NCBI RefSeq assembly: GCF_023101765.2
Contig: NC_064234.1
Coordinates: forward strand, 1,736,001 to 1,800,000
Direction: 5' to 3'
Source of the DNA: Spodoptera frugiperda
Taxonomy: Eukaryota; Arthropoda; Insecta; Lepidoptera; Noctuidae
DNA: 64,000 nucleotides
A program made the position numbers and the translations under genes. The notes under the pieces were generated by a model. It was given only the letters and a program-made list of their open reading frames with translations, made no database searches and was not told the DNA's origin. Shown piece after piece: positions 33,231 through 45,200 of the stretch; position 1 is the first letter of the stretch, and each line of letters starts with the position of its first letter.

Positions 33231-33410
33231 ATGGAAGAAGAAATCAAGGACATTGTGCAGCCACAGCAGCCACGTGCTCAAACACCGGTTTCAGAAGGTC
33301 CATCTTATTGCATTGACGATTTCAATATATTCTTGAGTCCAAATGTTATAAAGCCGGTACCTCAAATCACACCAGAGGTAGACGTAGATGACAATATTCC
33401 AGAAAATTGA
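33231..33410 (+). CDS. Possible small acidic protein, 59 residues
   Basis: An ATG in good context (AAAAATGG) opens MEEEIKDIVQPQQPRAQTPV, continues through CIDDFNIFLSPNVIKPV and ends DVDDNIPEN before TGA. The composition is acidic and Pro/Gln-rich, unlike random AT-rich frames here. There is no signal peptide or known domain. It could be a short linear-motif protein, a first or last exon, or chance. Confidence 0.35.
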   Translation: MEEEIKDIVQPQQPRAQTPVSEGPSYCIDDFNIFLSPNVIKPVPQITPEVDVDDNIPEN

Positions 33411-34140
33411 ATGAATTCAGGAGGTACGTACTTAAGAATGTGTTTAATATCATTAGAATTTAAGACGGGATATTTACCATGTTTACTCATAGACATGAAA
33501 TACATAGGCTACCCCTTTCATTAACAACACCTGTACATTGTAAGAAACACTGAAGGTCTATACTAAATTATGTATTTACAATATTTCTGAACTCCCCTTA
33601 TTGGTTTCTCGCCTATGCACTTTATGTCTTACCCCTAAGGCTACCCACTGACCTGAGTTTCAGTTCCTCCGTGATCGTGGCGTTTGCTCGTTAAAACCAT
33701 TTTCTTCATCGTGTTTTCACGTCACAGTCGATCACGGTCACACCACGTGTTTAAAATATTTTGGTATTTCGCATAAAAATTATATAAATTCGTTGAAATG
33801 TAAGTACAAATCACTAAAAATGTACACAATAATTTTGGTATAAAACCATTATATTTTAAATCACACCACTAATTAACTATCCACTTTTAACTAATTTCGA
33901 TTTAAATACGAAGTTTTTGAAAAAATACATAACTTAATGATTAAGAAATTATGGCGCAATCATTCGGCGCAAAAGGCACTTTTTTTAAGGGGGAAATTCA
34001 AACGCCCTAGAATCGCACAAAATTCACTATAAAATTGCAAAAGCACTGCACGGCAGGGAGGTCGTGCTCACACAACAACTTTCTTAAGTGATAGTTATCA
34101 ATGCTTATGTACTTTATTATCATTTTAGTATTAGATAATA
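33411..34140. other. Stretch without recognised features
   Basis: Contains GACGGGATATTTACCATGTT at about 33465, which matches part of the foldback at 55513. Otherwise nothing was recognised. Confidence 0.35.
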
Positions 34141-34143
34141 TGT

Positions 34144-34195
34144 TCATATCTTGCATTTTATATACGTATATAACGTAAAATGCAAGATATAAACA
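34144..34195. repeat. Short near-perfect palindrome
   Basis: CATATCTTGCATTTTATATA and its reverse complement AACGTAAAATGCAAGATATA form a hairpin of about 50 nt. Confidence 0.6.
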
Positions 34196-34201
34196 TATAT
34201 C

Positions 34202-34500
34202 TTGTCAAAGTCAAAGTCAAAGTCAAAGCATTTATTTCAATTAATCCTAAATAAGGCACTTTTAAAACGTCAAATAAATAATATATGTATTAATATATAA
34301 ATATATAATCAAACAACTTATCTGTAATATCATTTATCATTCATTAAAAATAGGAGGAAACAGAGAAAATGAAATGGAACTTTAGGTAGCAATAATAGAT
34401 TAGGAACATGTTAGGAGAGGAATATCTTAAAGTTAGGCAGTACCAGTTTGGTATTAGGTTTATGAAAGAACCGATGTTTGAGTGCAAAGCTGAGTAATGT
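34202..34500 (-). mobile_element. 3' end of a LINE, (GTCAAA)n tail
   Basis: On the plus strand (GTCAAA)4 is followed by GCATTTATTTCAATTAATCC, the reverse of a LINE tail ending in AAATGCTTTGACTTTGAC. A second, shorter copy lies at 35332-35388 in the other orientation. About 220 nt beyond may be its 3' UTR. Confidence 0.55.
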
Positions 34501-35171
34501 CAACCTTGGCACCAATTGACATCCAACAATCACAAGTACAACAGTAACCCCGCTTTTGCGTCGACCCGATAATCAAACCCAACACCTACTCAGCCGCTAG
34601 CGAACGAGTCTAACGAGCCAACATCCAGATAGAGGGCGTGATGTCGCCGAGTCGCTAGTCGCAGCGCGACAATCGCCACAGACATCGACAGGCTACAGCA
34701 TGCAAGTGTAACGCTCAGTACTTGTACACACTTGACGCCCTCCTACTGACAATCTCCTTTTTGTTGCACACGCAACAGAGAAACCGCTGTTTCGATTCTA
34801 CAGCTACGAGTGATCTGCTCAGTGAACATTACCGACGTTGCTGAGGCGACATGCGAATGACAAACATGGATAGAAAATCTCATATCAACTATTGGGGGAC
34901 GCCACATGAGCTTCCCACCCTCGAGGACGGGATGGTAGAGGCTCCCCACACCAGACTTGACCACGCGCCGCTGACCGCCTGCTGCTCGCCGGCGCCCGTA
35001 CCAGCTTGAGCGCGGCCACTAGCGGTGCAAACCCTAGGCAAGACACCACAAGAAGCTCGACTACTCCAATCTTTCGCAATCGCAGGCAGCGAGAAGCAAC
35101 CGCCGGGACAGGCATTGGCATGGATCGTGTGATCACGCCCCAAAACCGGAGCCGGTAAGAAAACTTTTATT
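34501..35171. other. GC-rich patch with coding-like frames
   Basis: From about 34840 GC content rises. An ATG at about 34856 opens a 50-codon frame (HINYWGTPHELPTLEDGMVE). Another plus frame ends IGMDRVITPQNRS at a donor-like GTAAGA near 35154. No family was recognised and a gene could not be assembled; it may be a captured exon or a first exon. Confidence 0.25.
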
Positions 35172-35432
35172 TTTTGAGTGGGGTAAATCATCCAATGACT
35201 TCTCTCGCCTTGGGTGAGGCAAGAGGGAGTGACTCTTACTGACTAAAAAACACCCTGTTCTCTATCTTTGATCTGGAGCTTTGGAACGAGCGCCTAGCTT
35301 CACTGACAGACAGACTGACGGACAATTCAATTAGACGTTTCAAAAGTGCCTAATTTAGGATTAATTGAAATAAATGCTTTGACTTTGAGCGCCGGTAACC
35401 TATTACGTTGTCCGCAGCTCCGAACGGTGGAC
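35172..35432 (+). repeat. Family B copy split by a LINE tail
   Basis: B starts at 35172 (GAGTGGGGTAAATCATCC, GACTCTTACTGACTAAAAAA). It is broken near 35288 and resumes at 35389 (GCGCCGGTAACCTATTACG, TTGTCCGCAGCTCCG). The interruption contains a truncated LINE tail at 35332-35388 (GGATTAATTGAAATAAATGC). Confidence 0.6.
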
Positions 35433-36423
35433 TTGCAGCAACTATTGGGATCGTACAAGAACCACCTCCGCGCGCAGCAGCTCATCACGCTGCGTGTCAT
35501 CATAAAGGACCCGCATCGTACGGACCGCGTCCATCGCTAGTAAGCTCGGTAAAAAAGTTTAATTAATTTAATATTATGTATTTTGCAAAGACGGGTTTAT
35601 GTTTTGTGTTTATGTTCAATTATTATTTATCTGATCTGAGCTGTAATGTTGTATATGTAAATTAGTAATTAATTTATATTCAAATGTCCGGCCAAGCTGG
35701 CTGTCCTGTCCGGCTTGTAGATTTGGCGACCTGGCAACCCTAGGCGTATTCCCGTTGGATGCTATCAGGCAGTAGCGTTTTAAGATAGTGAATTGAAAAA
35801 ATACTATGCGCTTTAATGATTACGGGTAATAGAAATAGACTAGACTGTTGAGTAGTATACTTTTTTCATAAACAACTTCTGCTAAAGTGATGATTGTTAC
35901 TTGTTATCATGATTATTGTACCTACCTCCATATTATAACGTTAAAGACAGATTCCATAGCCCGGTTTTAAATTTTTTTGGTTGCCATTTGTTATTTATTG
36001 TAGTTATATTATTTTATGTAAGTAAATAATAAATAAAGTAAAAGAAAAGGGGCCCGAAAATTGTAACATACTCTACAACCACTGTTATAATTTGTTTAAC
36101 CACAAATGTTATTGTTACACATTGTTGTATAACGTTATATAACCGCTGTGTGGGAGCACCTTATTGCCTAGTGGCCCGTTATAGGGTTAATCCGGCTCTA
36201 TTTTTCTTGTTCTAACAGTATACATATAATGTTAGTATGTACATACATAAGTATGTAATGTTATGTGAAATAATGTACCTACAAGATTTGTGAATATATT
36301 TTGTTTAATTTTTTTTCTATTACTTTGTTTACCTATATTTAATTTTCCGCTTCCGTACAGACACAAATTTACGAAAATATAAAGAAATAGGGTTGGCGAG
36401 GGCTAAATATCTCACTGATCCTT
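35433..36423. other. Stretch without a clear gene
   Basis: A frame to 35540 (QLLGSYKNHLRAQQLITLRV) follows an acceptor-like CTTGCAG and ends in TAG; it may be an orphan exon or chance. The rest is AT-rich. Confidence 0.3.
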
Positions 36424-36884
36424 TTTTATGGAACTCGTAAACGAGCAGACGTATCACCTGATGGTAAGCAATCGCTGCCGCCCATGGACACTTGAAACGG
36501 ACACAAGTGCGTTGCCGACCTTTAAGGGTTGTTGGGCAATCGGGGTTTGGGAAAATGGCTCGCGGATAACTCAAGAGTTGTTTTATTTCGTCACACCTCG
36601 AGTCTTCTAGTACACGATCCACACAGGTGTGTTGGGACTTCAATAGACACCGCTGCGCAACCACCCACTAATACCGCCATAGTAGACACAGTTGATGAGC
36701 GCCCATACTTAAACTGCCTTTTTTGAGGGAGAAAATCAACCAACGACTTCTCACGCCTTGAGCGAGAGTGTCAGACTCTTACTGACTAAAAACCACCCTG
36801 TTCTTACTCCTACTTTTCGAGCTGAAGTCCCGGTAAGCCCGCTAGGTAGGTAGTTTGCAACTCCGGATCAGGCATCATCCTACT
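36424..36884 (+). repeat. Family A followed by family B
   Basis: A (AACGAGCAGACGTATCACC, GGTAAGCAATCGCTGCCGCC) decays after about 36560. B follows at 36724 (GAGTGTCAGACTCTTACTGA, AGCCCGCTAGGTAGG). This is the third A-B junction in the window. Confidence 0.65.
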
Positions 36885-37222
36885 GGGCCCCATCTGTGGT
36901 GGACTACACTCGCGAGCAACCTTTCAACCTTCGTAGATGTTTTCTTAAAAATATACTGAATTGTTTTTAAAGACCGATATACCATAAAAAGCTTACAACT
37001 TCAGCTTTATATTAGTACCTTTAGTACCATTATTATAAAAATTGTATCAGCACTTTTTAAAATAACTAACTTAATTCAGCGGACAAGAGTATTTGCTCAC
37101 TGTGCTACGGCACCAACGAGTTATAATACAAACTACCCCTATAAAACCTTCACATTAAGGTTAACATCGAAAGTTGATCGTACACATCTCCGCTAAGACG
37201 CTTCATTTTATTTCCAAAAAAT

Positions 37223-37630
37223 ATGGATACGACACCAGAAGAAGCCGCTCAAGTCGTTGCTCTACTGGAACAAGGACTTAGTCAGCGAAGAGTTACTGCT
37301 CAGCTGAGTTTGAGCCAATCTGCAGTATCAAGAGTGTACAGAAGGTATCAAGATACTGGTGCCTTCAATCGAAGACCAAGAATAAGCCGCCACCGGTCCA
37401 CCTCGGAGAGAGACGACCGTTTTATTATTTCAACTTCACTACGAAATCGTCACTTGACCGGTGTCGATGTTCAACAGGAACTCAGAAGAGTTCGAGGAGT
37501 GGCTGTCAGCGAGTGGACAGTACGAAGACGGTTGGAGGAAGCCAACCTCACCCCTACACGGCCTGCCACAGGCCCGAAATTGACGACCCACCATCAATTT
37601 GCCCGAGAACACCTAGTTGTATACATATAA
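37223..37630 (+). mobile_element. Tc1/mariner-type transposase, N-terminal part only
   Basis: A 135-residue frame from ATG carries paired helix-turn-helix DNA-binding features. The first is GLSQRRVTAQLSLSQSAVSR with VYRRYQDTGAFNRRP, the second is GVAVSEWTVRRRLEEANL. It ends soon after HHQFAREHL, where a full transposase would enter its DDE/DDD catalytic domain. No catalytic acidic residues remain, so it cannot transpose itself. The helix-turn-helix half is free of stops. It is either a truncated relic or, less likely, a retained DNA-binding protein. Confidence 0.7.
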
Positions 37631-37804
37631 GTATAGATGATTGGTTCCGTGTGCTCGCCTTCGATCGATATTACCTATACGACAAATATTTGATTGTTTC
37701 TGGCTAAAAATATGAAGCAATACATGGTAAATGAATTACTATTTCTATGATTGGGTTGTATGATCGGACCTTTGTGTTGTTTGTAATTCAAGGTCATGGG
37801 TGTA

Positions 37805-38933
37805 TAGTCCAGTCAAATAAGGCAAAATTAGGTAAGAATCTCGGAATGCGAGATACCCAGCTGTAATTTTGTATATACTTGTATATTGACCCCCTAAAAC
37901 TTGTCTCAAAACCTACATATGGTAGGGTGTAAGCAACCCTTAAAATTCAGGGTCAAAGGGCCCAAAAATCGTTTTTTTGCGGTTTTTTCGAAATATCTCA
38001 TTTCCTATGGGTTTTTGGTAGTTGTATTCAATAGCAATATTGTGAAATACAAAATTTTCTACAACTTTTGTCTAAACTTTTTTTATATACGGTGGACCGT
38101 TTTCGAGATAGAGGGCGGAGAGCGCGCGGTCACTGCATCTCTTCAAAAAAATTTTTTTTTCGTCTAACCTATCCGTGATGGTTGTCTATGGATAGGACAT
38201 TAAAAAATACGTCATGGTTCCTAAAACCATTTTTCGTCAAAATCAATCGTTTGAAAGATAGACGCTTCCAAAGTGGAAAAATGAGGTCTATAGAATGTGT
38301 CCTGCCCTCTAACTTTTAAAATAAGTGAGTAAGAAAACTAAAAAAAATATATGCTATAGATTTTAATGGAAACTTTCAACGAAAATTGGTTTGAACGAGA
38401 TATCATAATTAGTTTTTAAGAATTGATACATTTAAAAAAAAACACACTTAATTTTCCACTTTCTCAATTCTTTTAATCAATTCTTAAAAACTAATTATGA
38501 TATCTCATTCAAACCAATTTTCGTTGAAAGTTTCCATGACGTATTTTTTAATGTCCTATCCATAGACAACCATCACGGATAGGTCAGAGGAAAAAAACAT
38601 TTTTGAAGAGATGCAGTGACCGCGCGCTCTCCGCCCTCTACCTCGAAAACGGTTCACCGAATAAAAAAAAGTTTAGACAAAAGTTGTAGAAAATTTTGTA
38701 TTTCACAATATTGCTATTGAATACAACTACCAAAAACCCATAGGAAATGAGGTATTTCGAAAAAACCGCAAAAAAACGATTTTTGGGCCCTTTGACCCTG
38801 AATTTTAAGGGTTGCTTACACCCTACCATATGTAGGTTTTGAGACAAGTTTTAGGGGGTCAATATACAAGTATATACAAAATTACAGCTGGGTATCTCGA
38901 ATTCCGAGGTGAATTCCTAAATTGACTGGACTA
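37805..38933. mobile_element. 1.13-kb foldback element
   Basis: The arms of about 410-560 nt are near-perfect inverted copies, ending TAGTCCAGTCAA on the left and TTGACTGGACTA on the right, with a short centre near 38426-38475. The two arms encode the same chance peptide on opposite strands (MSQNLHMVGCKQPLKF). The left arm has an extra 152 nt (38218-38369) bounded by ATGG repeats. There is no transposase. It is a foldback or large MITE, class unknown. Confidence 0.8.
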
Positions 38934-39448
38934 GTATTGAATTTTGTATTTAGGTACTTCCTATGTAACTATTTTTCCTCTTTTTTTATTAGACATTTAT
39001 ACGCAGTAATATAGTGGTATTATGTCAGTTCATATACCGTATGATCAGATATCTTTGACACTAGAGGGTAATTTTGGTCCAAACTTTTAGACCAATGAAC
39101 AACTTATATACTCTTTGCTCCGGATACCTATAGGTAAATATGGAAGTAAAACGAGCTATTTTCAGTTCATGTATCATTACATATTTAATTACATATAAAA
39201 ATTATTACTAACGAATTAAAACTACCTACAACTAAACAGACGAATCGCTGTTCATATTTATGAACATTATTCTTCAAATATGTTCATTATCTTCAATAAA
39301 TCAGCCTTTTAATATGAAATTAATTTAATTCACTAAAATATCGAATGATAATAATACATTCTAATACCACAATTTTATTTTCTTCCTATGCATCGGTCTT
39401 CTCAATCCAACATTACTGTTGGCACTGAATTTTAATTAGATCTGGATT
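38934..39448. other. Stretch without recognised features
   Basis: AT-rich; nothing supportable. Confidence 0.35.
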
Positions 39449-39671
39449 ATTGTACTTAAATATTTTAGAGTACTCTAGATGACACAACTGATTAGAATGT
39501 ACTTAAGTATTCTAGAGTACTCTAACTGACACGGCTGATTCGATTGTATGTAAGTATTGTAGGGTACTCTAGTTGACACTGCTGATTCGGATGTACTTAA
39601 TCTACAGTACTCTAGCTGACACGACTGATTCGAATGTACTCAAGTATTCTACAGTACTCTAGATGACACAA
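39449..39671 (+). repeat. 47-bp minisatellite
   Basis: About 4.5 units, each starting near GAGTACTCTAGATGACACAA and ending GTACTTAAGTATTCTA. The third full unit is a few bases shorter. Confidence 0.8.
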
Positions 39672-39918
39672 TATATATTTCTTCTTTCATGGTCAATTGA
39701 TAGTGATTATATAATCATTTATATTAGTTTGAAGTATACAATAATGTGGCATTCATCTATCCATACATGGAGGTATGTTTTAAAGAACCCTGGCTTATGC
39801 CTGATAAAAGAAAAAAATCATTAAATTTGGTGGTTATTGCAAAATTATTAACGTAAAAATAGTTCAGTGATTCATGTGTTTTAAATATTATAGTGACTAT
39901 CTTATCTTATAAAGTAGG
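39672..39918. other. 3' flank of Gas41
   Basis: AT-rich DNA that should hold the Gas41 3' UTR (minus strand). No canonical signal was singled out. Confidence 0.4.
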
Positions 39919-41438
39919 TTATACACCAGTCATCATGCCACCGCCACTGCTATTCTGTAGTTTCGCAATTTCGTCTTTGAATTTATTAATAGTTTCCTTA
40001 GCCAAGTGTAGCTTCTCCTTAAGTTCTGATATTTCACTCCGGACTTTAGTTTGTGCTGCTATTATCTTTTGTAATGTCTTTTCTTTCTTTTCTTCAACTG
40101 AAACAAGAATAAAAGATATTATTGAAGTGTTTGGATTTAAAATTAAATGATGTTCATTCTAATTGTTGTGTAAAGAATAAGAAAGATGATACTCAATAGT
40201 TAACAAGTTGACAGGAGATAATCCTAGTATACACTAGGAACCGTGAGTATATGCCACACCCAGAACCCATCAAATCATATATTTGTAATTGCAACAAAAT
40301 AATATTGCCAAGCAACCCATTGTCCAGCTACTGAGTCAACTGTGTAGTCGAAGTTTCAAACAAATTAGAACTTAAACCATGTTACTATTAGAAGATATTT
40401 CTTACAATCAGTGTCATGAGTCCAGGGTCCATTAGTGATGGGTTTGACACTGTTCAGCAAATGCTGCATCAGCTGTGTTGGTTCTTGGAACACTATCTCT
40501 TCATAGGATTCACTGACCAGTGCTCGACCCACTGTCGGAGGAGCTCCGTCCGTAACTGGCGACTGGAAAAGCTTGAGAATATGGTATAGTGCCACCTGTA
40601 ATAACATATAAGTGTATAAATAGTAGGTATACTTGAGTATTAGAAGGAGAAGGAAAAGGAGAATACATTTATTATTACTCTCTACTCTATTAATTGGATA
40701 AGGTAAGCCGAAGTAACTCCCTATGCTATTGTATTCATATAAGAGAGTTTACCTTCGTAAACTAGTAGTCTAGAGAAGGCATTAGGATAATATTTTCCTA
40801 AAAGAGCAAAAAAAAACTGTTGCAATTTTTTAAGAATAAATAAAATTATTTTAAATCACTCACAGGTCGTTCATTTGGATCGTGGAAGTAGATTTTTATG
40901 ACTATCTCGAACTCCCCCCAACCTGTCTCGGTCAGCTCATACGGTTGTTTAGTAACCACCCTGTTGGGGTTTGCATAACTCTCGTGCAATTTAAAGTGGA
41001 CTTTCTTAATGTATGTGGACATGTCCTCGTTAGCATAAGGCTTCACGTATACCGTCCATTGATGTGTATGGCCGTCTTCCTCACGCTTCTTGCCAAAGTA
41101 TCGCGCCACATTCCCGTATACTATAGGTTTTACTATCACAAGACCCTGGAAATATGTAAACATGTTTGTTATTAGTGGTACAAAATAAACAAAACAAAAG
41201 ATCGAAAAAGTAATGTTTATTTGTGTTAATTTTAGAGTATACAATTGTTTTAGGGTAATTTGGAAATAGTAGTAATTCTTTGTGTGTTTAAATATCAAAA
41301 TATGTTATATCGACGAAGAAATGCATCTACAAATGTTGCTAGAACATTCCTATGTACATTTTACAGTATAGTTCTTTTAAAAGCACTTACTTTAACTCTG
41401 CCCCCTGAATCGGGGCCAAAGTCAGTTTGCAAGCTCAT
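39919..41438 (-). CDS. Gas41: GAS41/YEATS4 histone-acylation reader
   Basis: Four minus-strand exons, 41438-41391, 41145-40864, 40595-40406 and 40097-39919, join in phase to 232 residues (human GAS41 is 227, from memory). The start [16 protein letters not shown] fits the family N-terminus. The YEATS domain spans about 17-130, with [20 protein letters not shown]. The acyl-lysine pocket residues are present: H70, S72, Y73, W92, F95 in HESY and GWGEFE, one less than human numbering. The C-terminal exon is a coiled coil ([20 protein letters not shown]) ending GGGMMTGV. Known role: shared subunit of the SRCAP/SWR1-type and TIP60/NuA4 complexes, reading acetylated or crotonylated H3 for H2A.Z deposition. 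It acts in the nucleus. It lies downstream of the PPxY gene on the same strand. Confidence 0.95.
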
Positions 41439-41860
41439 ATCCAAATCTATTTTCGCCGACAGCTTGATATTTTTAATAATAACTGTTTTGTAAACAAATA
41501 TAACCTCACTTCGCGCGAGATTAGATGCAATCGACTTCGATTGTCACGATGACGTTTGACGTTTTTGACGTTAAAGGTGTACCTTTTTCTTGATCGAGAT
41601 ACCTGGCTTTTGATATTTTTTTAGACTAGCAACAATTTTAAATTACAGTCACTGTTTTGTTTTGGTTTTATTAATTGTTTTTCACATCTTTTGTGTTAAG
41701 CGCTTCTCAGAGCGCATTTTACGATACTATTTGCCCACTTTCTAAGCAGTAACAGTGACAACTGTACAAACATAACATTTTTAATAGTGTGTAAAGATTT
41801 TTGCAGACCTATTTTAATCAATATTTCATTCTCACAATTTTTTAATAAAACACCAGTTCA
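41439..41860 (-). promoter_or_regulatory. Gas41 promoter region
   Basis: This is the spacer between the Gas41 start and the poly(A) signal of the upstream gene. TGACGTTTGACG-type repeats near 41550-41570 could be CRE/bZIP-like sites, which is inference. Confidence 0.3.
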
Positions 41861-41866
41861 TTTATT
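41861..41866 (-). terminator. Polyadenylation signal of the PPxY gene
   Basis: TTTATT on the plus strand is AATAAA on the minus strand, 388 nt after the stop codon at 42254-42256. Confidence 0.5.
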
Positions 41867-42253
41867 CCTTTTATTAATTACATCTTATTAGAAGGCAAGT
41901 GAACAATGGTCCAACAAGCTCTTTTCTTAATCGCGATATTACAATTGAATAATTAACATTAAACTAACTACATAATTGCATAGGCTCTGAGATATAATGA
42001 GCACGGTAATACAGTCACAACATTGAACTTTTCTGAATGTGTTGTCGTCATATTATTATTATGACGGTTGCTGTCGGGTGGGGTTCACTGTTTAGGCCGT
42101 TTGCAAAAAATACACAAAATATAATATTAAAACCTTAAACAATGACATACACTTATTGAAATAACATCAATGGGATCACAATTATGATTCCAATATCTGC
42201 CCACAGATCATTCATAAAAAAATGTTTAAGCAATCAGTATCTCCGTGTGACGT

Positions 42254-45200
42254 TTAAAATTTGTGGTCAGTGCGTTGTTCCAGCTCTGCTAGCAGTGGAT
42301 CACTTTCTTCCTCGAACTTTGACGATCTGGATCCATGTCGTGAAGCTGACACTCTCTGCGAGAATGTGAGAAGATTGGGCACGAGAGAGCTGCATGGCGT
42401 GGCTGGAGCTGAACGAGAAGAGGTCCGAGTCGTAGGGGAGATTCTTGAAGTCCTAACAGGGTAAGCTACTGACAATGGCATGTATAAGCTCGTTTTTCGT
42501 TGCCTTGGCGTTTTCTTAACGCTCTCAAGGCGTCTGTGACGTCTCTCGTCACTAGTCCTCCTTAAAGTGGAATCCCTGGATGTCTGTGTGGGGCTGGTCG
42601 GCTGCGGCGGCGACTCAGGTGGATCAGGTTTGCCAGTGTAGAACTGTCGCAAGCTGCCGTATGCCTCGTGCATGTACATATTGTTGTCGTCATCTTCGTC
42701 GAGTGACTGGTGAGTTGGAGGGGATGAGCCGAGTCGCGGCTTGCATCCCCCATCGCAGTACATCTCGCAGTCAATAAGCTCCAATTCAAGGTCGAAGGTA
42801 GAGTCCTGGAAGAAGTAAACATAATAATATTTTCAATGCGGTTCCACGATAATAAGAACTTGGGGTAACTAGAAAAATAAAAATATTTTAGAGATTGGAT
42901 AAAGGAATGAGATGAGATGTGGTTGTTTCATAATTGAGTAATGGAAGGTACTAGAAAGCCTTTTATCAAAAGTCATGAAGCTGTGCAGTATCACTGACCA
43001 AGGGTTGGACAGGTGAAGTGATAAGATTGTCCCGGAAGGCAGCGGGTGGATCTCGTGGTCTAGAGGGCATGGGTTCGGTGCGGGAGCGCTGAGGAACCGG
43101 TGCTGGGGCGGCGCGCTGCTCCGTCAGCGAGGACAGGGACCGTAGCAGTGGTCCGCAGCCCACGCCGCACTCCTCGTAGTTGTTCGCGCACGAGTACGGC
43201 GGTGGAATGATTGAATTTGCCTGAGAACATTATTTTACATCTGATTTAATACTGTGAATTTTGTGCAGCTTTTGGTGAGTTACAACAGTGAAAGCGTCGA
43301 TATAAGCATTCATTATTCGCATATTTCGCTTTGTAAGTGCATCATTTTATTATTATCGCAACGTTATGAGACTAGATACACAGTACTACTACGTTACTTG
43401 CAAACACAGATGAAGCCTCACTATTTCAACAAGTACATACAAGCAAAGTAAATAAATGCAACTAAGTAACCGGTTCAGTCTAGAAATCGTGACACAGTTA
43501 GCGCGAGTGAGGTTTAATGATAAGATGCACAATTACCTCATTCGCCGCGTTGCATATGAAACTGGAGTTGAGAGATTCTGCAGTACTCGTCGCTGATAGA
43601 GAACCTGAAACCACAAAAACCTGTTTATCACACCATTTTCTTAAAAAAAAACTATAACAATATAAAGAACTAACCGTTGTCACGTTAAGTTTAGCTAGCC
43701 TCAATACCCCTTCGTGTTTTTTAAACGCATTTTTCACGGGATCCAGCATTTTTTTGCTAACTGTGCCACCGTTTGATATGATTCACGTCTTTCAGCCAAC
43801 TGTTTATTCTCAGCAGCTAGTAATTCAATTAGTTTGAACAGGTCCCTCGATATAAGCTATGAAGCCGATTAGATGCGGACGGCTTGGGTATTAATATGTT
43901 GATGATGTATGATATTTATGTTTATAGCATATTGCTCTATTCCGAGAAATAATAAGTAATATAATTAATTAAAGAACAGAAGCTATCAATATAATGATTA
44001 AATTGTTTCATGCTAGCTAGTGATTACCTTAAAAGGCAAGAAGGTAATCACTAGCGACTAGTAGTACTCTTGAATACGCGTTCGTTGGTTTGTTTGTACA
44101 GTTTGTACTCTATGACTCTGTGCATCGAGGGTAGGTAAGAGATACCTGGTGCACGAATCACGTAGTTCCGGAAATAATGCACCATGAGATAGTTGCCAGC
44201 TTTGGCGTCACCTTCTCCGCAAGTGATGACCAGAGGGTACAGGTCAGGTTTAGATGCGACCTGAGACAAAATAAAGATATGTAACACTTATATTGTTATT
44301 AACAACAAGTAAAATGCTTTCGAAACATTTAGAAACATGTATTACTATAAAAAGCACTCTAGGCCTTATCATTCTGGTTTTTTGAGGATCAAAGCATCGA
44401 CACAACAGCACAGTCATCATGCAGACATCGATCACAACAAACAGCCGGATTCTTTTTTTTTAAATGATAAGTATTTCGATAAAAAATAAAACTGGCGAAA
44501 ACAAAGAAACCTCCAACTGAAGTAGTTTCACAATAAGTATATCACTTCAGAATACGGTGGTGGTGCCTGGTGGAAGGACCCGCAGCGGCTGTAGCGCGGC
44601 GGCGGGTACACCGAGCCCGCTGAGTCGTGCTCAGAGGTCGGCCGCCGCACGCAGCACGCCATCGAACACATGTACACCCCATGTCCTGATGGCCTCTTGA
44701 AGAATAGACACCAGATGCAGCAAATCAAAATACCGCCAAGAGTCCCAAGAAGAAATAGTACGGGCCTGCAAAGATAAAAATACAATGATTTTTCAATCAA
44801 TCACTTTGGGGTATGTTGTAAAACGAATTTGCAGTATACAATTTAGAACGTGGCAACACTGAACAATTTTTTTTTTGTTTTAATAAAGGAAGAAAAGGAC
44901 ATACCTTAGTCAGCCTATTTTAAAAATGATTTTATTATAATTTGTTTTGCTATAATATGTAATTTAATCGAGCGACGTCAATCTTACCATTGCGCATACC
45001 AGGCATAGCTATAGCTATGCTCTTTGAGAGGTGGTTCGTCAGCATCTCGCCGCGAGAGTAGCGGTGGTGTGGTATTCACCCGTCGCGGCGGGTTCACTGT
45101 GACGGAGCCGGCATCGCAGCACCCGAGCTCGCAACACATCAATTGCGTAGGGCATGAGTGCCCCTCATGGCATAGCACTTCAGACACGCACTGAAAGAAA

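Noticed and set aside
35417..35540. Terminal exon of a gene starting at 34.86 kb
   Set aside because: The acceptor at 35417 is part of repeat B (same bases at about 22115), and phases with the upstream frames do not agree.
37901..38847. Two ORFs on opposite strands encoding the same peptide
   Set aside because: They are the two arms of the foldback element, not a duplicated gene; the peptide has no coding character.
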